Assembly (NCBI GenBank): GCA_039707655.1
Contig: CM077665.1
Coordinates: forward strand, 447,887,531-447,951,530
DNA from: Elymus sibiricus
Lineage: Eukaryota; Streptophyta; Magnoliopsida; Poales; Poaceae
Direction of reading: 5' to 3'
DNA: 64,000 nt
Numbering within the stretch: the stretch's first letter is position 1; each line of letters opens with the position of its first letter. Position numbers and translations under genes: made by a program. The notes beneath the pieces are model-generated. The model saw only the letters and a program-made list of their open reading frames with translations. It ran no database searches and had not been told where the DNA came from. Below, piece by piece: positions 23,285-36,873 of the stretch.

Positions 23285-26200
23285 TCAAAATAAATCATGA
23301 AATGCATGAAAAATAGCAAATGAAGTTAGAAAAGGGTTGAAAAGTGATGACGTGGCTTTTAATGGTGCATATTGAATGCAGAAAAAGTCTTGAGTTAAAA
23401 TATGTTTAAAAAATGAAATCCCTTTGTAATAGACGAGTTTTCGTCCGAAACCCTGATACTTCGAAGGAGATTGTCCAGTTTGTACACGAAGTGCATCCAG
23501 TTTTTCCCGTAACCCTCTCAACTTTTTAGCACATGCTATGTGGGTGAAATTATGATACCATGCCAATTTTCAACCATTTCAGAGTTCATTTGCAGTGCTT
23601 TTCAATCTCAGAGTCATCTTAGCTCAAAATAAATCATGAAATGCATGAAAAATAGCAAATGAAGATAGAAAAGGGTTGAAAAGTGATGATGTGGCTTTTA
23701 ATGGTGCATATTGAATGCAGAAAAAGTCTTGAGTTAACATATGTTTAAAAATATGAAATCCATTTGTAATAGACGAGTTTCCGTCCGAAACCCTGATACT
23801 TCGAAGGAGATTGTCCAGTTTGTACAAGAAGTGCATCCTGTTTTTCCCGTAACCCTCTCAACTTTTTAGCACATGCTATGTGGGTGAAATTATGATACCA
23901 TGCCAATTTTCAACCATTTCAGAGTTCATTTGCAGTGCTTTTCAATCTCAGGGTCATCTTAGCTCAAAATAAATCATGAAATGCATGAAAAATAGCAAAT
24001 GAAGTCAGAAAAGGGTTGAAAAGTGATGACGTGGCTTTGAATGGTGCATATTGAATGCAGAAAAAGTCTTGAGTTAAAATATGTTTAAAAAAATGAAATC
24101 CCTTTGTAATAGACATGTTTTCGTCCGAAACCCTGATACTTCGAAGGAGATTGTCCAGTTTGTACACGAAGTGCATCCAGTTTTTCCCGTAGCGTTCTCA
24201 ACTTTTTAGCACATGCTATGTGGGTGAAATTATGATACCATGCCAATTTTCAACCATTTCAGAGTTCATTTGCAGTGCTTTTCAATCTCAGGGTCATCTT
24301 AGCTCAAAATAAATCATGAAATGCATGAAAAATAGCAAATGAAGTCAGAAAAGGGTTGAAAAGTGATGACGTGGCTTTGAATGGTGCATATTGAATGCAG
24401 AAAAAGTCTTGAGTTAAAATATGTTTAAAAAAATGAAATCCCTTTGTAATTGACATGTTTTCGTCCGAAACCCTGATACTTCGAAGGAGATTGTCCAGTT
24501 TGTACACGAAGTGCATCCAGTTTTTCCCGTAACGTTCTCAACTTTTTAGCACATGCTATGTGGGTGAAATTATGATACCATGCCAATTTTCAACCATTTC
24601 AGAGTTCATTTGCAGTGCTTTTCAATCTCAGGGTCATCTTAGCTCAAAATAAATCATGAAATGCATGAAAAATAGCAAATGAAGATAGAAAAGGGTTGAA
24701 AAGTGATGATGTGGCTTTTAATGGTGCATATTGAATGCAGAAAAAGTCTTGAGTTAACATATGTTTAAAAATATGAAATCCCTTTGTAATAGACGAGTTT
24801 CCGTCCGAAACCCTGATACTTCGAAGGAGATTGTCCAGTTTGTACAAGAAGTGCATCCTGTTTTTCCCGTAACCCTCTCAACTTTTTAGCACATGCTATG
24901 TGGGTGAAATTATGATACCATGCCAATTTTCAACCATTTCAGAGTTCATTTGCAGTGCTTTTCAATCTCAGGGTTACCTTAGCTCAAAATAAATCATGAA
25001 ATGCATGAAAAATAGCAAATGAAGTTAGAAAAGGGTTGAAAAGTGATGACGTGGCTTTGAATGGTGCATATTGAATGCAGAAAAAGTCTTGAGTTAAAAT
25101 ATGTTTAAAAAATGAAATCCCTTTGTAATAGACGAGTTTTCGTCCGAAACCCTGATACTTCGAAGGAGATTGTCCAGTTTGTACACGAAGTGCATCCAGT
25201 TTTTCCCGTAACGTTCTCAACTTTTTAGCACATGCTATGTGGGTGAAATTATGATACCATGCCAATTTTCAACCATTTCAGAGTTCATTTGCAGTGCTTT
25301 TCAATCTCAGGGTCATCTTAGCTCAAAATAAATCATGAAATGCATGAAAAATAGCAAATGAAGTCAGAAAAGGGTTGAAAAGTGATGACGTGGCTTTGAA
25401 TGGTGCATATTGAATGCAGAAAAAGTCTTGAGTTAAAATATGTTTAAAAAAATGAAATCCCTTTGTAATAGACATGTTTTCGTCCGAAACCCTGATACTT
25501 CGAAGGAGATTGTCCAGTTTGTACACGAAGTGCATCCAGTTTTTCCCGTAGCGTTCTCAACTTTTTAGCACATGCTATGTGGGTGAAATTATGATACCAT
25601 GCCAATTTTCAACCATTTCAGAGTTCATTTGCAGTGCTTTTCAATCTCAGGGTCATCTTAGCTCAAAATAAATCATGAAATGCATGAAAAATAGCAAATG
25701 AAGTCAGAAAAGGGTTGAAAAGTGATGACGTGGCTTTGAATGGTGCATATTGAATGCAGAAAAAGTCTTGAGTTAAAATATTTTAAAAAAATGAAATCCC
25801 TTTGTAATAGACATGTTTTCGTCCGAAACCCTGATACTTCGAAGGAGATTGTCCAGTTTGTACACGAAGTGCATCCAGTTTTTCCCGTAACCCTCTCAAC
25901 TTTTTAGCACATGCTATGTGGCTGAAATTATGATACCATGCCAATTTTCAACCATTTCAGAGTTCATTTGCAGTGCTTTTCAATCTCAGAGTCATCTTAG
26001 CTCAAAATAAATCATGAAATGCATGAAAAATAGCAAATGAAGATAGAAAAGGGTTGAAAAGTGATGATGTGGCTTTTAATGGTGCATATTGAATGCAGAA
26101 AAAGTCTTGAGTTAACATATGTTTAAAAATATGAAATCTCTTTGTAATAGACGAGTTTCCGTCCGAAACCCTGATACTTCGAAGGAGATTGTCCAGTTTG

Positions 26201-27360
26201 TACAAGAAGTGCATCCTGTTTTTCCCGTAACCCTCTCAACTTTTTAGCACATGCTATGTGGGTGAAATTATGATACCATGCCAATTTTCAAACATTTCAG
26301 AGTTCATTTGCAGTGCTTTTCAATCTCAGGGTTACCTTAGCTCAAAATAAATCATGAAATGCATGAAAAATAGCAAATGAAGTTAGAAAAGGGTTGAAAA
26401 GTGATGACGTGGCTTTGAATGGTGCATATTGAATGCAGAAAAACTCTTGAGTTAAAATATGTTTAAAAAATGAAATCCCTTTGTAATAGACGAGTTTTCG
26501 TCCGAAACCCTGATACTTCGAAGGAGATTGTCCAGTTTGTACACGAAGTGCATCCAGTTTTTCCCGTAACGTTCTCAACTTTTTAGCACATGCTATGTGG
26601 GTGAAATTATGATACCATGCCAATTTTCAACCATTTCAGAGTTCATTTGCAGTGCTTTTCAATCTCAGGGTCATCTTAGCTCAAAATAAATCATGAAATG
26701 CATGAAAAATAGCAAATGAAGTCAGAAAAGGGTTGAAAAGTGATGACGTGGCTTTGAATGGTGCATATTGAATGCAGAAAAAGTCTTGAGTTAAAATATG
26801 TTTAAAAAAATGAAATCCCTTTGTAATAGACATGTTTTCGTCCGAAACCCTGATACTTCGAAGGAGATTGTCCAGTTTGTACACGAAGTGCATCCAGTTT
26901 TTCCCGTAGCGTTCTCAACTTTTTAGCACATGCTATGTGGGTGAAATTATGATACCATGCCAATTTTCAACCATTTCAGAGTTCATTTGCAGTGCTTTTC
27001 AATCTCAGGGTCATCTTAGCTCAAAATAAATCATGAAATGCATGAAAAATAGCAAATGAAGTCAGAAAAGGGTTGAAAAGTGATGACGTGGCTTTGAATG
27101 GTGCATATTGAATGCAGAAAAAGTCTTGAGTTAAAATATGTTTAAAAAAATGAAATCCCTTTGTAATAGACATGTTTTCGTCCGAAACCCTGATACTTCG
27201 AAGGAGATTGTCCAGTTTGTACACGAAGTGCATCCAGTTTTTCCCGTAACTTTCTCAACTTTTTAGCACATGCTATGTGGGTGAAATTATGATACCATGC
27301 CAATTTTCAACCATTTCAGAGTTCATTTGCAGTGCTTTTCAATCTCAGGGTCATCTTAGC

Positions 27361-29059
27361 TCAAAATAAATCATGAAATGCATGAAAAATAGCAAATGAA
27401 GTCAGAAAAGGGTTGAAAAGTGATGATGTGGCTTTCAATGGTGCATATTGAATGCAAAAAAAAGTCTAGAGTTAAAATATGTTTAAAATATGAAATCCCT
27501 TTGTAATAGACGAGTTTTCGTCCGAAACCCTGATACTTCGAAGGAGATTGTCCAGTTTGTACACGAAGTGCATCCAGTTTTTCCCGTAACCCTCTCAACT
27601 TTTTAGCACATGCTATGTGGGTGAAATTATGATACCATGCCAGTTTTCAACCATTTCAGAGTTCATTTGCAGTGCTTTTCAATTTCAGGGTCATCTTAGC
27701 TCAAAATAAATCATGAAATGCATGAAAAATAGCAAATGAAGTCAGAAAAGGGTTGAAAAGTGATGATGTGGCTTTGAATGGTGCATATTGAATGCAGAAA
27801 AAGTCTTGAGTTAAAATATGTTTAAAAAAATAAAATCCGTTTGTAATAGAGGAGTTTTCGTCCGAAACCCTGATACTTCGAAGGAGATTGTCCAGTTTGT
27901 ACACGAAGTGCATCCAGTTTTTCCCGTAACGCTCTCAACTTTTTAGCACATGCTATGTGGGTGAAATTATGATACCATGCCAATTTTCAACCATTTCAGA
28001 GTTCATTTGCAGTGCTTTTCAATCTCAGGGTCATCTTAGCTCAAAATAAATCATGAAATGCATGAAAAATAGCAAATGAAGTCAGAAAAGGGTTGAAAAG
28101 TGATGACGTGGCTTTGAATGGTGCATATTGAATGCAGAAAAAGTCTTGAGTTAAAATATGTTTAAAAAAATGAAATCCCTTTGTAATTGACATGTTTTCG
28201 TCCGAAACCCTGATACTTCGAAGGAGATTGTCCAGTTTGTACACGAAGTGCATCCAGTTTTTCCCGTAACGTTCTCAACTTTTTAGCACATGCTATGTGG
28301 GTGAAATTATGATACCATGCCAATTTTCAACCATTTCAGAGTTCATTTGCAGTGCTTTTCAATCTCAGGGTCATCTTAGCTCAAAATAAATCATGAAATG
28401 CATGAAAAATAGCAAATGAAGTTAGAAAAGGGTTGAAAAGTGATGACGTGGCTTTGAATGGTGCATATTGAATGCAGAAAAAGTCTTGAGTTAAAATATG
28501 TTTAAAAAATGAAATCCCTTTGTAATAGACGAGTTTTCGTCCGAAACCCTGATACTTCGAAGGAGATTGTCCAGTTTGTACACGAAGTGCATCCAGTTTT
28601 TCCCGTAACCCTCTCAACTTTTTAGCACATGCTATGTGGCTGAAATTATGATACCATGCCAATTTTCAACCATTTCAGAGTTCATTTGCAGTGCTTTTCA
28701 ATCTCAGAGTCATCTTAGCTCAAAATAAATCATGAAATGCATGAAAAATAGCAAATGAAGATAGAAAAGGGTTGAAAAGTGATGATGTGGCTTTTAATGG
28801 TGCATATTGAATGCACAAAAAGTCTTGAGTTAACATATGTTTAAAAATATGAAATCCCTTTGTAATAGACGAGTTTCCGTCCGAAACCCTGATACTTCGA
28901 AGGAGATTGTCCAGTTTGTACAAGAAGTGCATCCTGTTTTTCCCGTAACCCTCTCAACTTTTTAGCACATGCTATGTGGGTGAAATTATGATACCATGCC
29001 AATTTTCAACCATTTCAGAGTTCATTTGCAGTGCTTTTCAATCTCAGGGTTACCTTAGC
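27361..29059. repeat. S1-N-M-G-L block, copy 2
   Basis: Monomers at 27361, 27701, 28041, 28381 and 28720 repeat the order of the block at 17849, offset by 9512 bp (28 monomers). The S1 copies differ by one A in the A-run before AGTCTAGAG (7 versus 8). They also differ in the GTTTCTAC versus GTTTGTAC and GTAACTTTCTC versus GTAACCCTCTC sites. Confidence 0.85.
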
Positions 29060-30757
29060 TCAAAATAAATCATGAAATGCATGAAAAATAGCAAATGAAG
29101 TTAGAAAAGGGTTGAAAAGTGATGACGTGGCTTTGAATGGTGCATATTGAATGCAGAAAAAGTCTTGAGTTAAAATATGTTTAAAAAATGAAATCCCTTT
29201 GTAATAGACGAGTTTTCGTCCGAAACCCTGATACTTCGAAGGAGATTGTCCAGTTTGTACACGAAGTGCATCCAGTTTTTCCCGTAACGTTCTCAACTTT
29301 TTAGCACATGCTATGTGGGTGAAATTATGATACCATGCCAATTTTCAACCATTTCAGAGTTCATTTGCAGTGCTTTTCAATCTCAGGGTCATCTTAGCTC
29401 AAAATAAATCATGAAATGCATGAAAAATAGCAAATGAAGTCAGAAAAGGGTTGAAAAGTGATGACGTGGCTTTGAATGGTGCATATTGAATGCAGAAAAA
29501 GTCTTGAGTTAAAATATGTTTAAAAAAATGAAATCCCTTTGTAATAGACATGTTTTCGTCCGAAACCCTGATACTTCGAAGGAGATTGTCCAGTTTGTAC
29601 ACGAAGTGCATCCAGTTTTTCCCGTAACCCTCTCAACTTTTTAGCACATGCTATGTGGCTGAAATTATGATACCATGCCAATTTTCAACCATTTCAGAGT
29701 TCATTTGCAGTGCTTTTCAATCTCAGAGTCATCTTAGCTCAAAATAAATCATGAAATGCATGAAAAATAGCAAATGAAGATAGAAAAGGGTTGAAAAGTG
29801 ATGATGTGGCTTTTAATGGTGCATATTGAATGCAGAAAAAGTCTTGAGTTAACATATGTTTAAAAATACGAAATCCCTTTGTAATAGACGAGTTTCCGTC
29901 CGAAACCCTGATACTTCGAAGGAGATTGTCCAGTTTGTACAAGAAGTGCATCCTGTTTTTCCCGTAACCCTCTCAACTTTTTAGCACATGCTATGTGGGT
30001 GAAATTATGATACCATGCCAATTTTCAACCATTTCAGAGTTCATTTGCAGTGCTTTTCAATCTCAGGGTTACCTTAGCTCAAAATAAATCATGAAATGCA
30101 TGAAAAATAGCAAATGAAGTTAGAAAAGGGTTGAAAAGTGATGACGTGGCTTTGAATGGTGCATATTGAATGCAGAAAAACTCTTGAGTTAAAATATGTT
30201 TAAAAAATGAAATCCCTTTGTAATAGACGAGTTTTCGTCCGAAACCCTGATACTTCGAAGGAGATTGTCCAGTTTGTACACGAAGTGCATCCAGTTTTTC
30301 CCGTAACGTTCTCAACTTTTTAGCACATGCTATGTGGGTGAAATTATGATACCATGCCAATTTTCAACCATTTCAGAGTTCATTTGCAGTGCTTTTCAAT
30401 CTCAGGGTCATCCTAGCTCAAAATAAATCATGAAATGCATGAAAAATAGCAAATGAAGATAGAAAAGGGTTGAAAAGTGATGATGTGGCTTTTAATGGTG
30501 CATATTGAATGCAGAAAAAGTCTTGAGTTAACATATGTTTAAAAATATGAAATCCCTTTGTAATAGACGAGTTTCCGTCCGAAACCCTGATACTTCGAAG
30601 GAGATTGTCCAGTTTGTACAAGAAGTGCATCCTGTTTTTCCCGTAACCCTCTCAACTTTTTAGCACATGCTATGTGGGTGAAATTATGATACCATGCCAA
30701 TTTTCAACCATTTCAGAGTTCATTTGCAGTGCTTTTCAATCTCAGGGTTACCTTAGC

Positions 30758-33700
30758 TCAAAATAAATCATGAAATGCATGAAAAATAGCAAATGAAGTT
30801 AGAAAAGGGTTGAAAAGTGATGACGTGGCTTTGAATGGTGCATATTGAATGCAGAAAAACTCTTGAGTTAAAATATGTTTAAAAAATGAAATCCCTTTGT
30901 AATAGACGAGTTTTCGTCCGAAACCCTGATACTTCGAAGGAGATTGTCCAGTTTGTACACGAAGTGCATCCAGTTTTTCCCGTAACGTTCTCAACTTTTT
31001 AGCACATGCTATGTGGGTGAAATTATGATACCATGCCAATTTTCAACCATTTCAGAGTTCATTTGCAGTGCTTTTCAATCTCAGGGTCATCCTAGCTCAA
31101 AATAAATCATGAAATGCATGAAAAATAGCAAATGAAGTCAGAAAAGGGTTGAAAAGTGATGACGTGGCTTTGAATGGTGCATATTGAATGCAGAAAAAGT
31201 CTTGAGTTAAAATATGTTTAAAAAAATGAAATCCCTTTGTAATAGACATGTTTTCGTCCGAAACCCTGATACTTCGAAGGAGGTTGTCCAGTTTGTACAC
31301 GAAGTGCATCCAGTTTTTCCCGTAGCGTTCTCAACTTTTTAGCACATGCTATGTGGGTGAAATTATGATACCATGCCAATTTTCAACCATTTCAGAGTTC
31401 ATTTGCAGTGCTTTTCAATCTCAGGGTCATCTTAGCTCAAAATAAATCATGAAATGCATGAAAAATAGCAAATGAAGTCAGAAAAGGGTTGAAAAGTGAT
31501 GACGTGGCTTTGAATGGTGCATATTGGATGCAGAAAAAGTCTTGAGTTAAAATATGTTTAAAAAAATGAAATCCCTTTGTAATAGACATGTTTTCGTCCG
31601 AAACCCTGATACTTCGAAGGAGATTGTCCAGTTTGTACACGAAGTGCATCCAGTTTTTCCCGTAACCCTCTCAACTTTTTAGCACATGCTATGTGGCTGA
31701 AATTATGATACCATGCCAATTTTCAACCATTTCAGAGTTCATTTGCAGTGCTTTTCAATCTCAGAGTCATCTTAGCTCAAAATAAATCATGAAATGCATG
31801 AAAAATAGCAAATGAAGATAGAAAAGGGTTGAAAAGTGATGATGTGGCTTTTAATGGTGCATATTGAATGCAGAAAAAGTCTTGAGTTAACATATGTTTA
31901 AAAATATGAAATCCCTTTGTAATAGACGAGTTTCCGTCCGAAACCCTGATACTTCGAAGGAGATTGTCCAGTTTGTACAAGAAGTGCATCCTGTTTTTCC
32001 CGTAACCCTCTCAACTTTTTAGCACATGCTATGTGGGTGAAATTATGATACCATGCCAATTTTCAACCATTTCAGAGTTCATTTGCAGTGCTTTTCAATC
32101 TCAGGGTTACCTTAGCTCAAAATAAATCATGAAATGCATGAAAAATAGCAAATGAAGTTAGAAAAGGGTTGAAAAGTGATGACGTGGCTTTGAATGGTGC
32201 ATATTGAATGCAGAAAAACTCTTGAGTTAAAATATGTTTAAAAAATGAAATCCCTTTGTAATAGACGAGTTTTCGTCCGAAACCCTGATACTTCGAAGGA
32301 GATTGTCCAGTTTGTACACGAAGTGCATCCAGTTTTTCCCGTAACGTTCTCAACTTTTTAGCACATGCTATGTGGGTGAAATTATGATACCATGCCAATT
32401 TTCAACCATTTCAGAGTTCATTTGCAGTGCTTTTCAATCTCAGGGTCATCCTAGCTCAAAATAAATCATGAAATGCATGAAAAATAGCAAATGAAGTCAG
32501 AAAAGGGTTGAAAAGTGATGACGTGGCTTTGAATGGTGCATATTGAATGCAGAAAAAGTCTTGAGTTAAAATATGTTTAAAAAAATGAAATCCCTTTGTA
32601 ATAGACATGTTTTCGTCCGAAACCCTGATACTTCGAAGGAGGTTGTCCAGTTTGTACACGAAGTGCATCCAGTTTTTCCCGTAGCGTTCTCAACTTTTTA
32701 GCACATGCTATGTGGGTGAAATTATGATACCATGCCAATTTTCAACCATTTCAGAGTTCATTTGCAGTGCTTTTCAATCTCAGGGTCATCTTAGCTCAAA
32801 ATAAATCATGAAATGCATGAAAAATAGCAAATGAAGTCAGAAAAGGGTTGAAAAGTGATGACGTGGCTTTGAATGGTGCATATTGAATGCAGAAAAAGTC
32901 TTGAGTTAAAATATGTTGAAAAAAATGAAATCCCTTTGTAATAGACATGTCTTCGTCCGAAACCCTGATACTTCGAAGGAGATTGTCCAGTTTGTACACG
33001 AAGTGCATCCAGTTTTTCCCGTAACCCTCTCAACTTTTTAGCACATGCTATGTGGCTGAAATTATGATACCATGCCAATTTTCAACCATTTCAGAGTTCA
33101 TTTGCAGTGCTTTTCAATCTCAGAGTCATCTTAGCTCAAAATAAATCATGAAATGCATGAAAAATAGCAAATGAAGTCAGAAAAGGGTTGAAAAGTGATG
33201 ACGTGGCTTTGAATGGTGCATATTGAATGCAGAAAAAGTCTTGAGTTAAAATATGTTTAAAAAAATGAAATCCCTTTGTAATAGACATGTTTTCGTCCGA
33301 AACCCTGATACTTCGAAGGAGATTGTCCAGTTTGTACACGAAGTGCATCCAGTTTTTCCCGTAGCGTTCTCAACTTTTTAGCACATGCTATGTGGGTGAA
33401 ATTATGATACCATGCCAATTTTCAACCATTTCAGAGTTCATTTGCAGTGCTTTTCAATCTCAGGGTTACCTTAGCTCAAAATAAATCATGAAATGCATGA
33501 AAAATAGCAAATGAAGTTAGAAAAGGGTTGAAAAGTGATGACGTGGCTTTGAATGGTGCATATTGAATGCAGAAAAACTCTTGAGTTAAAATATGTTTAA
33601 AAAATGAAATCCCTTTGTAATAGACGAGTTTTCGTCCGAAACCCTGATACTTCGAAGGAGATTGTCCAGTTTGTACACGAAGTGCATCCAGTTTTTCCCG

Positions 33701-34834
33701 TAACGTTCTCAACTTTTTAGCACATGCTATGTGGGTGAAATTATGATACCATGCCAATTTTCAACCATTTCAGAGTTCATTTGCAGTGCTTTTCAATCTC
33801 AGGGTCATCCTAGCTCAAAATAAATCATGAAATGCATGAAAAATAGCAAATGAAGTCAGAAAAGGGTTGAAAAGTGATGACGTGGCTTTGAATGGTGCAT
33901 ATTGAATGCAGAAAAAGTCTTGAGTTAAAATATGTTTAAAAAAATGAAATCCCTTTGTAATAGACATGTTTTCGTCCGAAACCCTGATACTTCGAAGGAG
34001 ATTGTCCAGTTTGTACACGAAGTGCATCCAGTTTTTCCCGTAGCGTTCTCAACTTTTTAGCACATGCTATGTGGGTGAAATTATGATACCATGCCAATTT
34101 TCAACCATTTCAGAGTTCATTTGCAGTGCTTTTCAATCTCAGGGTCATCTTAGCTCAAAATAAATCATGAAATGCATGAAAAATAGCAAATGAAGTCAGA
34201 AAAGGGTTGAAAAGTGATGACGTGGCTTTGAATGGTGCATATTGAATGCAGAAAAAGTCTTGAGTTAAAATATGTTTAAAAAAATGAAATCCCTTTGTAA
34301 TAGACATGTTTTCGTCCGAAACCCTGATACTTCGAAGGAGATTGTCCAGTTTGTACACGAAGTGCATCCAGTTTTTCCCGTAACCCTCTCAACTTTTTAG
34401 CACATGCTATGTGGCTGAAATTATGATACCATGCCAATTTTCAACCATTTCAGAGTTCATTTGCAGTGCTTTTCAATCTCAGAGTCATCTTAGCTCAAAA
34501 TAAATCATGAAATGCATGAAAAATAGCAAATGAAGATAGAAAAGGGTTGAAAAGTGATGATGTGGCTTTTAATGGTGCATATTGAATGCAGAAAAAGTCT
34601 TGAGTTAACATATGTTTAAAAATATGAAATCCCTTTGTAATAGACGAGTTTCCGTCCGAAACCCTGATACTTCGAAGGAGATTGTCCAGTTTGTACAAGA
34701 AGTGCATCCTGTTTTTCCCGTAACCCTCTCAACTTCTTAGCACATGCTATGTGGGTGAAATTATGATACCATGCCAATTTTCAACCATTTCAGAGTTCAT
34801 TTGCAGTGCTTTTCAATCTCAGGGTTACCTTAGC
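30758..34834. repeat. Three tandem copies of the R-M-M-L 4-mer, 1359 bp each
   Basis: Copies start at 30758, 32117 and 33476. Copies 1 and 2 share the rare GGAGGTTGTCC in their first M unit (near 31279 and 32638), and all three have CATCCTAGCTC at the R/M junction. In copy 2 the L position (33136) is occupied by an M-type monomer, although the flank before it keeps the L-specific CAGAGTCATC. A fourth copy begins at 34835 and runs into the M expansion at 35174. Confidence 0.9.
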
Positions 34835-35173
34835 TCAAAATAAATCATGAAATGCATGAAAAATAGCAAATGAAGTTAGAAAAGGGTTGAAGAGTGATGA
34901 CGTGGCTTTGAATGGTGCATATTGAATGCAGAAAAACTCTTGAGTTAAAATATGTTTAAAAAATGAAATCCCTTTGTAATAGACGAGTTTTCGTCCGAAA
35001 CCCTGATACTTCGAAGGAGATTGTCCAGTTTGTACACGAAGTGCATCCAGTTTTTCCCGTAACGTTCTCAACTTTTTAGCACATGCTATGTGGGTGAAAT
35101 TATGATACCATGCCAATTTTCAACCATTTCAGAGTTCATTTGCAGTGCTTTTCAATCTCAGGGTCATCTTAGC

Positions 35174-36873
35174 TCAAAATAAATCATGAAATGCATGAAA
35201 AATAGCAAATGAAGTCAGAAAAGGGTTGAAAAGTGATGACGTGGCTTTGAATGGTGCATATTGAATGCAGAAAAAGTCTTGAGTTAAAATATGTTTAAAA
35301 AAATGAAATCCCTTTGTAATAGACATGTTTTCGTCCGAAACCCTGATACTTCGAAGGAGATTGTCCAGTTTGTACACGAAGTGCATCCATTTTTTCCCGT
35401 AGCGTTCTCAACTTTTTAGCACATGCTATGTGGGTGAAATTATGATACCATGCCAATTTTCAACCATTTCAGAGTTCATTTGCAGTGCTTTTCAATCTCA
35501 GGGTCATCTTAGCTCAAAATAAATCATGAAATGCATGAAAAATAGCAAATGAAGTCAGAAAAGGGTTGAAAAGTGATGACGTGGCTTTGAATGGTGCATA
35601 TTGAATGCAGAAAAAGTCTTGAGTTAAAATATGTTTAAAAAAATGAAATCCCTTTGTAATAGACATGTTTTCGTCCGAAACCCTGATACTTCGAAGGAGA
35701 TTGTCCAGTTTGTACACGAAGTGCATCCAGTTTTTCCCGTAGCGTTCTCAACTTTTTAGCACATGCTATGTGGGTGAAATTATGATACCATGCCAATTTT
35801 CAACCATTTCAGAGTTCATTTGCAGTGCTTTTCAATCTCAGGGTCATCTTAGCTCAAAATAAATCATGAAATGCATGAAAAATAGCAAATGAAGTCAGAA
35901 AAGGGTTGAAAAGTGATGACGTGGCTTTGAATGGTGCATATTGAATGCAGAAAAAGTCTTGAGTTAAAATATGTTTAAAAAAATGAAATCCCTTTGTAAT
36001 AGACATGTTTTCGTCCGAAACCCTGATACTTCGAAGGAGATTGTCCAGTTTGTACACGAAGTGCATCCAGTTTTTCCCGTAGCGTTCTCAACTTTTTAGC
36101 ACATGCTATGTGGGTGAAATTATGATACCATGCCAATTTTCAACCATTTCAGAGTTCATTTGCAGTGCTTTTCAATCTCAGGGTCATCTTAGCTCAAAAT
36201 AAATCATGAAATGCATGAAAAATAGCAAATGAAGTCAGAAAAGGGTTGAAAAGTGATGACGTGGCTTTGAATGGTGCATATTGAATGCAGAAAAAGTCTT
36301 GAGTTAAAATATGTTTAAAAAAATGAAATCCCTTTGTAATAGACATGTTTTCGTCCGAAACCCTGATACTTCGAAGGAGATTGTCCAGTTTGTACACGAA
36401 GTGCATCCAGTTTTTCCCGTAGCGTTCTCAACTTTTTAGCACATGCTATGTGGGTGAAATTATGATACCATGCCAATTTTCAACCATTTCAGAGTTCATT
36501 TGCAGTGCTTTTCAATCTCAGGGTCATCTTAGCTCAAAATAAATCATGAAATGCATGAAAAATAGCAAATGAAGTCAGAAAAGGGTTGAAAAGTGATGAC
36601 GTGGCTTTGAATGGTGCATATTGAATGCAGAAAAAGTCTTGAGTTAAAATATGTTTAAAAAAATGAAATCCCTTTGTAATAGACATGTTTTCGTCCGAAA
36701 CCCTGATACTTCGAAGGAGATTGTCCAGTTTGTACACGAAGTGCATCCAGTTTTTCCCGTAACCCTCTCAACTTTTTAGCACATGCTATGTGGCTGAAAT
36801 TATGATACCATGCCAATTTTCAACCATTTCAGAGTTCATTTGCAGTGCTTTTCAATCTCAGAGTCATCTTAGC
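35174..36873. repeat. Run of five M monomers, nearly identical
   Basis: Monomers at 35174, 35514, 35854, 36194 and 36534. Reading the first four against each other at 340-bp steps, I find a single difference (CATCCATTTT near 35389 in the first). The fifth is the M subtype with GTAACCCTCTC and GTGGCTG that precedes an L unit. This is the most homogeneous stretch noticed in the window and implies recent single-monomer amplification. Confidence 0.9.
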
